Below are positions 57,125-64,000 of a stretch of DNA of 64,000 nt, one piece after another. Below the pieces are notes generated by a model, which searched no databases, was not told where the DNA came from, and was given only the letters and a program-made list of their open reading frames with translations. The stretch is from Zerene cesonia. Its lineage: Eukaryota; Arthropoda; Insecta; Lepidoptera; Pieridae. The translations under genes were made by a program, and so were the position numbers. How positions within the stretch are numbered: the first letter of the stretch is position 1; each line of letters starts with the position of its first letter. The DNA lies in NCBI RefSeq assembly GCF_012273895.1, contig NW_024045134.1:2480001-2544000 (forward strand), written 5' to 3'.

Positions 57125-58393
57125 TAAGAGCAAGTGAAACAATTTAGTTACGTATTGTTTCAACGTGTTTTTGTTTTAACTATATGAATAATTTTTAAAG
57201 TATGTCTAATATTGCAGCCATTACTAGCTGGTCTGTATTTAATTAGCTAAGAGTTCGTTAGGCTCGGCTCGCGCCCCACCACTCTGCCTAGCAATTACTT
57301 TGAGACCGATTTACATGCATATGTCTGTTTTTTTTCTATCTAATACGAGAAATTGTATAAATTATTAAAATAGAAACTAAAGTATACATAGTATACGTAT
57401 AAAAAAGTTATTTTTCCCCACATTTTATTCAATCAAGAGTAGATATTTTGGTTTAATGGTTTCTCCGTCGTAATTTGTTGTACTATTTTTTCGTTTCTGT
57501 AGGTTTTTTTTTTGTATTATGGCGGTCCAGAGTAGCATCCCTTTCTGGCACACGCAGCCACATGTGCTTCTATATTCTGTTATGATCTGTTGTGTGTGTG
57601 TATGTCTGTGTCAAAATAAATGCTTTTTCCTTCTTTCTTCCTTTCCACCTAATAATTTTTTTTTTATTCTTATATCGTTTAACCACCAGCACATTATGAT
57701 GCTTAGATATTTCATCGATTTTTAAAGTGTATTAAAAAAGACAGCCAAATGTAAGAATGAAATAAATCCAATAAAATGAAAAACCTCTTTTCACGTCATA
57801 AATATGTAAATGTGTTTGAGAAAACGAATTTAATATTGATTAAGTGAGCGAAAGATTCGTTTTAGAATTTCATTCATTCGTTTTACAATTTCACTGTGAA
57901 AAAATGCGTGATTCTTCTGTTTTTGTATTTTGTCTTTTGAACCGACTGCAAAAAAGGAGGACGTTTTCGAATATATAAAATCCGCTCGCTGTAAAGTGTT
58001 GTGTCGGAATAATTAATAAATCGCGTTTAAAATCCGTTTAAAACTTTAATTTTAAAATATCAATCTATATGTGATACATTTATTTATTTTTAAAGCGTCA
58101 GCGATGAGCGTAAATTATGACTTTTGCCTAAAACAATCAAACTAAGTTAAACTTAAGTAATTGCTTAGAATTGCGCTGTTTCAATGTATCACTGTACTTA
58201 ATCACGATTTGTTTTAATTAAGATAATTCGTGTGTTGCCAGCGATTACTGTGTGAGTTTTTATTTAATCACAAAAATTTTAACCGACTTTCCTATATGGT
58301 GTTCAATTCGAAGCAATGTTATTTGTTTTTTGTCATTTCTAAATTGTTTGTCGAACTGGTATCAACAGTCTATTTTACTTTATATAATATATA

Positions 58394-58558
58394 CTAGTTG
58401 ACCTGGCAATTGCTTATTCTACCTTACTCTTATCATTTAAGGGTATGAAAAGATTTTGAACGATTCTTAACCTACCCGATATGCTCACAACATTTCATGA
58501 GAATCGGTCCAACCGTTACGGAGGTGTATGATAACAAACATCCTGACACGAGAATTAT
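58394..58558 (-). mobile_element. Helitron-like family C copy (left arm of inverted pair)
   Basis: CTAGTTGACCTGGCAATTGC end to 'ctgacacgagaatt'. Faces a second copy eight bases away. Confidence 0.58.
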
Positions 58559-58565
58559 ATATGTC

Positions 58566-58748
58566 TATATATATAAAATTCTCGTATCACAGTTTTCGTT
58601 GCCATACTCCTCCGAAACGGCTTGACCGATTCCTCTGAAATTTGGTAAGCATATTGGGTAGGTCTGAGAATCGGCCAACATCTATTTTTTATCCCGATAT
58701 TCCTACGGGATACGGAAATACGCGGGTGAAACCGCGGGGCGCAGCTAG
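58566..58748 (+). mobile_element. Chimeric Helitron-like element: family C front, family A end
   Basis: Up to about 58690 it is family C ('attctcgtatcacagttttc', 'gagaatcggccaacatct'). From 58691 it switches to family A ('atcccgatattcctacggga' and the GCGCAGCTAG end). Confidence 0.62.
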
Positions 58749-59125
58749 TAGAGATATAAATTGTGAGCGAGACACACTTAATAATAAATAAAAATCGGTC
58801 CAGCCATTTAAGAGTATCGACAAAACACACATTTTTATTTATAGTAAACTAGGTTCCAGGTACCCAGTATTCCTCCCTGAAATTAAAGTAATTTTCCATT
58901 TGCAAACAAAACAAAAAGGTTAGAATTTACCCAATGACAGAACGAAACGAACATAAGATTAACTACTAATGTATATAAAATACGATTTACTAACTTGATA
59001 GAAAGGAGTAATAATCGATAGGAGGATAATAAATCTGATGATGGACGGATAGCTGGGGTCCACCCAATCGTTCAGTTCCCAGGTGGTCGCATACGATTCG
59101 GTTATACATATCTATTTATATTTAC

Positions 59126-59337
59126 ACTAGCAAACCCGGCGAACTCCGTTTCGCCACCAGATGGCTGTATGTGAAAAATTTTCCCGTTTTTCCGTTGAAT
59201 TTTTTCCTGAATTTTCTATGCTATAAACCTTACGGAGCCCGAGACCTTTCCAACGAACGCAAAACCGTGGAAATCGGCTCGTGCGTTCTGGAGTTATAGC
59301 GTCAGGAAGGAAAAGCCGACTTATTTTTATATAGTAG
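59126..59337 (-). mobile_element. Helitron-like family D copy
   Basis: Reverse copy: 'ctagcaaacccggcgaactc' to 'gacttatttttatatagtag'. Confidence 0.6.
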
Positions 59338-60539
59338 ATTGATCCTCATTCATTAATTATTTAATTCGTTTGCGCTATTATATTTTAATGATTATAGTAA
59401 CTTAAGTTACTCTCTGTAACTTAATCCGTTTACCAATTAAAGTCCCGTCCAAGTTGTTTTGGAATTGGCCCTAACAAACAAACTAAAACACAAACCAAAA
59501 GTTTTGCAAAGTGTTTTGTAATAGTTGGCCTTAACTGGTTGACTCCGGGAGCTTATAAGACGCACGCACACATTGATAGAATAAAAATACACGATTTTCC
59601 AAAAATGTCTTGATTGTAATAAAAAATTAAATTACTGTATAGCTTGAAGTATAATTTGACTAAAAAAATCAGGACAAATTGCCCGTATAAAGCATGCTTT
59701 TTTATTAAGGTTTCTTTCTATTATTATTCTCCTTTCTATTAGGTTCACAGTAACACATAAAGCCAGTCAAGACATGAGATGCTGAATTAAAAACATAAGT
59801 TTAAATTTAGAACATTCGTTAGATTTTTGATTTTTATTGTTTAATTTTTTTAATCAATTAGATATTAAAATTAAAATACAGAGGCGACGTTTATCTCTTT
59901 TTTTTGGAAAAACATATTAAATTTGGTGTCTCGATGAGTTAAATCGTAATAAAAACAATTTACTCTATTTCCCTTTTATTCGTTTACATTAAGAAGTATA
60001 TGTTGTAGTTTATTTACGAATATCTACCGTTAATGGAAGTAGGCACCTATAACATAACAACACGGTGTTGCCAGGTTTAGGCAATTACGGACAAGATTGA
60101 CGATCCATCAGGCGGCAAGCGTCTGTCAATCGGCGGCCATATTGCGTGATAAATGGCAATTCGTCAATGTTTGTTTTTTTTCCAATTTTTCGCGGGAAAT
60201 TTGTAAATCGGTGTTGGTGTGTTGATAATTGGTTATAAAATATGATTCATGCTTGAATACTTTTACATCAATTACTTTTACATAATTAAATCAATCATAA
60301 CCAAATATTGGTATATTACAAAATCTCGTTACTTACTTAGTATTATACTCTTTATTATGTATATAGAGTTTCGCGTAAAGACTAGGATATAATGCCAAAC
60401 ACAACACACACTTTTTCAACAAATTCTTACAGAAGCACTAAGTTATTTTTCTAAGAAATTAATTCATATAGATACCTTTTAGAAGATCTTTCCAAGCGTC
60501 TTTTTAAAAAGGAGGAATTTATTAATTCGATTTTTTTTT
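59338..60539. other. Non-coding stretch with a GC-richer island
   Basis: 60055-60210 is less AT-rich and carries 'cggcggccatattgcg', which contains a GCCAT core as in YY1/Pho sites. No exon seen. Confidence 0.45.
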
Positions 60540-60686
60540 GTGTGTTTGTTACTCTTTGACGCACAAACTACTGAACCAATTGCAATGAAATTTGGTACGT
60601 AGACAGCTGGACAACTGGAATATCATATAGGCACCTTTTTATCCCGATATTCCTACGGGATACGGACTTACGCAGGGCGCAGCTAG
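60540..60686 (+). mobile_element. Helitron-like family A, 5'-truncated
   Basis: Begins within 'tgtgtttgttactcttt' and ends GCGCAGCTAG. Confidence 0.68.
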
Positions 60687-61491
60687 TAACTATACAATCC
60701 CTATCATTTTTAACTACCTTCCCACACAGAATGTTTTAAATTAAGAATCGTCAAAATCACACAATAAAAAGTTATTAGTTAAACATAAAAAGATACAGTC
60801 GAATTTAGAACCTTCTTTTTTCAGTAACGAGAATGCTAAGAACGTCTTGCACATCCTATAGGCTTACAAAACTATGTTAATATAACCGTCAATAACTCGC
60901 AACCCGATCCCACGATAGTAATTTTACAGAATAAATCGAGTAAAGGGAAATTATATGTAGTCGTGCGGAAAATGGGATGTGCGTAATGTGTATCCCAATA
61001 ACTTGCAAATCGAATATCGAGGGAGTCCCTGGATGGATGTTATGTAATTTATTTATTTATTTATAATTATAATTAAAACGCTTTTACACCAATAACATTA
61101 ATTATTAACTATCAATTTTTACATACCAAACATCTCACTTAAATTTATAAATAATATGTATGACACAATTACAATTAAATACATTACATAATTACAATTA
61201 ATGACACTCAGATACAAGTAACGATATAAAATAAAGACATTCGATTTGATGTAGCTTTCACAGAAGCTCAGACGTAGATGGATTGAAGAAAATAATACAT
61301 GTACACGCATTTGCAGCGGCCCTACGATGTAGAAAGTCAGACTAACCACCAGCCTGTGCCTGTGTCAGCACATGTTGGCGTTTACATAAAAAATTCATAT
61401 CATAGGGTTAATCACAGCGTAGCTGCTTCTTTAATTCTGTGTCAGTTTATTCTATTTATATGGGCTGATGATGATAATGTTTTTTTTTTAG

Positions 61492-61809
61492 GTCATAGCA
61501 GGCAACTGAGCTGGTGGTTCGCCTGATGGTAAGCGATCACCACCACCCATGAACATTCGCAGAGGTAGTAAGAACCTCTGCGAATACGCTGCCCGCTTTA
61601 ATGGGGTAAGGGAAAAGGAAAGGATTAACGACTGGAAAGAAGGAATGGACTAGGACGGGTGAGGAAAAGGAAACGGGCCTCCGGTTCCCCCACTCACCGA
61701 ACGAAACACAGTGGCATGCCACTATTTCACGCCGGTTTTCTGTGGGGGTGTGGTACTTCCCCGGTGCGAGCTGGCCCAATTTGTGCCGAAGCGTGCTCGA
61801 CTCCCACAA
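61492..61809 (-). repeat. Family R copy
   Basis: Reverse full-length copy; the hairpin arms are at about 61553-61566 and 61573-61586. Confidence 0.72.
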
Positions 61810-62499
61810 TAGATATAATATAATAATGTTCTATATTTAAAAGTCCAGGAGGTAAATACGGCACGAAATAACGAATTTTTTCGTTCTAGTAGTATAGTAT
61901 ATGTTATCTGTGGTTATAGGAGATTAAAAAGTTTTTACAAAGTACAGATGCGTTCAAAAAGTTCATATATAAAAATAGACAACCCTTAAAATAAATATGT
62001 TAATAAGTCCTGTCTATAATCAAAAATAGGCAAAAGATTAGCAACTGGTTTTTAAAGTCATCCTCGTTATAAACACGTATTTTTAAAGCATCAAACACAA
62101 AATAATTCAAAGCAAATTCAAAAAAATATTCTCAATAAGAAATTACTCGTATTTAATTATGTTTAAAGCTACAATATCTCCATTTTAAAACTTAATGAAC
62201 CCTCAGGCGTCCGCTTTCCTTTCGAATCAAATTAATTATTTATCAAGTAATTACGAAGATAATTATAAAAGCTGTGGTATGTTAACCAGAACCAATGTGA
62301 ACTCAATTTTGGAATCTTAGCTACCTACTTAGTTACGCATGAATTAAACATTACAAAATTTTATAATACATAACGTTTCCGGCATAATTTGTAGCAGGAT
62401 AATTGTGTTTACATTAGGCGCGTATTTGCGAGCGGATGTTAATAAAAATAAATACAGATTAGTAATTATTCTCTATACTAGGCGGGAAGTGCTACTTAA

Positions 62500-62905
62500 T
62501 TCTATAATGGGATCAAATTATGACAATTCCCTGTCAAACAAAAAGAATCACGTCAGTCGGTTGAAAACCCCACGGATTTATCGAGTATCAAAACTAAACA
62601 AATATAAACGAAGAACCTACTTCGTTTTTGCGACGTCGGTTGAAAAAACTCAAACATACGCTTTAACTATAGACTCAACTAAATTGTCTCATTTGTTCGT
62701 ATACAGAGTATACGTAAGTAAATTATTTAATGGCGATCTTAAGGATATAAATATTAAAGCTCATGAAATTATTGTATTGTTACCTATAGTTGATAAGCGT
62801 ACAAAGTTTGAATTAAATCTGCCCGTTTATCGTGATTCAATATCGGGTCTAGAGGATTTGGTTACATACAAACATACAAATGAAACTAATAAAAGCGTAT
62901 TAAAA
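62500..62905 (+). repeat. Dispersed repeat with 'gacgtcggttgaaaa' block
   Basis: 62500-62650 resembles 43565-43712 ('aaagaatcacgtca', 'gacgtcggttgaaa'); 62685-62905 resembles 33370-33592. A 171-codon open frame (62405-62920) crosses it but looks like chance in repeat DNA. Confidence 0.55.
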
Positions 62906-62959
62906 ATTTGTTCCTTATAATAAGAGCTATTTCCATTGATAGTAATAAAAAAAAAGAAA

Positions 62960-63168
62960 TGTGAAGTCCCGTGTCCCCTAGTGGGGTATGGGGCAGATGA
63001 TATACATCTGTTTCACTGATCGATTTTCTTTATGGACAAGTAGGTGATCAGCCTTCTGTGTTCTGCCAGACCGAGACATTTTTTTTTTATTGTCCCCACC
63101 CAACCCGAACCCAGGACCCCTCGGTTCTACGCTCACGCGTTTACCACTGTACCAACGAGGAGCCAAGG
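62960..63168 (-). mobile_element. tRNA-headed SINE, second family
   Basis: Reverse full-length copy with the same blocks; the T-rich run at 63079-63090 is the internal A stretch. Confidence 0.77.
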
Positions 63169-64000
63169 AAGTAGTAATAAACGTATAAAAAATTAGGTAT
63201 ATTTGTTATTATTTTGTTATGTCAGCTTCACACTATAAAAGAATTGCTATTTATAAATGATTATATATTATATTATGTCAATACATATTTTAACAAAACT
63301 CAATCACGTTTGACAATTTAAGAGCCCTATTGTTGAAAAATGTATGCTAAACGATTTTTCGAGTTTTTCAATTTAGCTGCTTTAAGCGAATGCCGATTCA
63401 AATGTAAAACAGGTACGATAAATGGCTATATTGTACAACAGCAAAAGAGCTTGCATTCAAGCACTTTAGATCCAGATATCAACCCCTGAATTCACTCGCA
63501 CATTTTCGGATCCCGTGGGATGTTTAAAGTCTATTGCGTCGCTGATTATTTAACACCCACGGCATTTATTACAATTTTAACAGTCAATGTCAATTAATTT
63601 CTCATTATTTTATTACAAACAAGGATTATTTATAAATTTTTACTTTTATGAACCGCGCGTTAAAGTGGGTTACCATTTTATATATTTAATAACATAGATA
63701 ACAAAAACGTTTCTATACAAGTCCCCTAAGGTTTAATAGCCCGAGATAAGAAATCCTCAGAGCATAATGAGAGACGTAAAATTAACACAGTTATGGAATT
63801 AAAAACTGTCAGTCTGTGTTTATTCAACAATTAAGAGGATGCTGTGTCTCGAAAGATAATTTTAATTTTTAAGACACAGTGGAAATATCTAGGCATTGTC
63901 TTAAATGAGTTTGCATTATTTTCATCTGGATTATGTTCGTTTAAGCTAATAATAAAAAAAGAAATCTTTAATTGTTTGAAAATATATGTTATATATACAT

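Larger units (their letters stand above)
56391..58393. other. Non-coding stretch
   Basis: Family B fragment, hairpin at 56629 and one 'accgactgcaaaaaaggagg' relic; nothing coding. Confidence 0.55.

Noticed and set aside
61119..61349. Minus-strand 76-codon hydrophobic frame
   Set aside because: AT-rich sequence gives Phe/Ile/Leu/Tyr runs by chance; no splice sites, motif or codon bias.

Overview
This window is nuclear DNA from an insect, almost certainly a moth or butterfly. GC-rich protein-coding exons sit in AT-rich introns. The non-coding DNA is full of repeats of lepidopteran type: Helitron-like elements ending in GCGCAGCTAG, tRNA-headed SINEs, and relics ending in 'accgacttc'-like sequence. 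No prokaryotic, plasmid or viral gene was seen. Four N runs (1939-2938, 6471-7470, 19765-20764, 45310-46309) are each exactly 1000 bases, so they are placeholders rather than measured gaps.

Region 1 (1-14.7 kb, minus strand) is the cohesin subunit SMC1. I could assemble 23 exons with consistent splice phases, giving 1053 residues from the initiator Met through the Walker A motif, first coiled coil, hinge and most of the second coiled coil. The C-terminal ATPase half (signature motif and Walker B) lies beyond the left edge. The gap inside the exon 20 neighbourhood is flanked by an identical 77-bp sequence and is probably not a real gap.

Region 2 (14.7-16.5 kb) is the space between the two genes. 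It holds the SMC1 upstream region, with a perfect TATCGATA element and a GCGTCA/TGACGC palindrome, and AT-rich DNA with one Helitron-like repeat.

Region 3 (16.5-21.3 kb, minus strand) is a complete six-exon family B (secretin-type) GPCR of the calcitonin/DH31 receptor group. Its last exon holds the most interesting signal in the window. An in-frame TGA in the context TGA-CTA-G is followed by 35 further codons in the same frame, with strongly biased G/C third positions, ending in tandem TGA TGA. I read this as probable programmed stop-codon readthrough producing two receptor C-termini.

Region 4 (21.3-64 kb) has no coding gene I can support. It is a mosaic of AT-rich DNA with dozens of short transposon copies, SINEs, 5S-rRNA-like fragments and several strong hairpins. 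It could be intergenic or a long upstream intron of an off-window gene.

The two genes are functionally unrelated (chromosome cohesion versus neuropeptide signalling) and are simply neighbours on the same strand.
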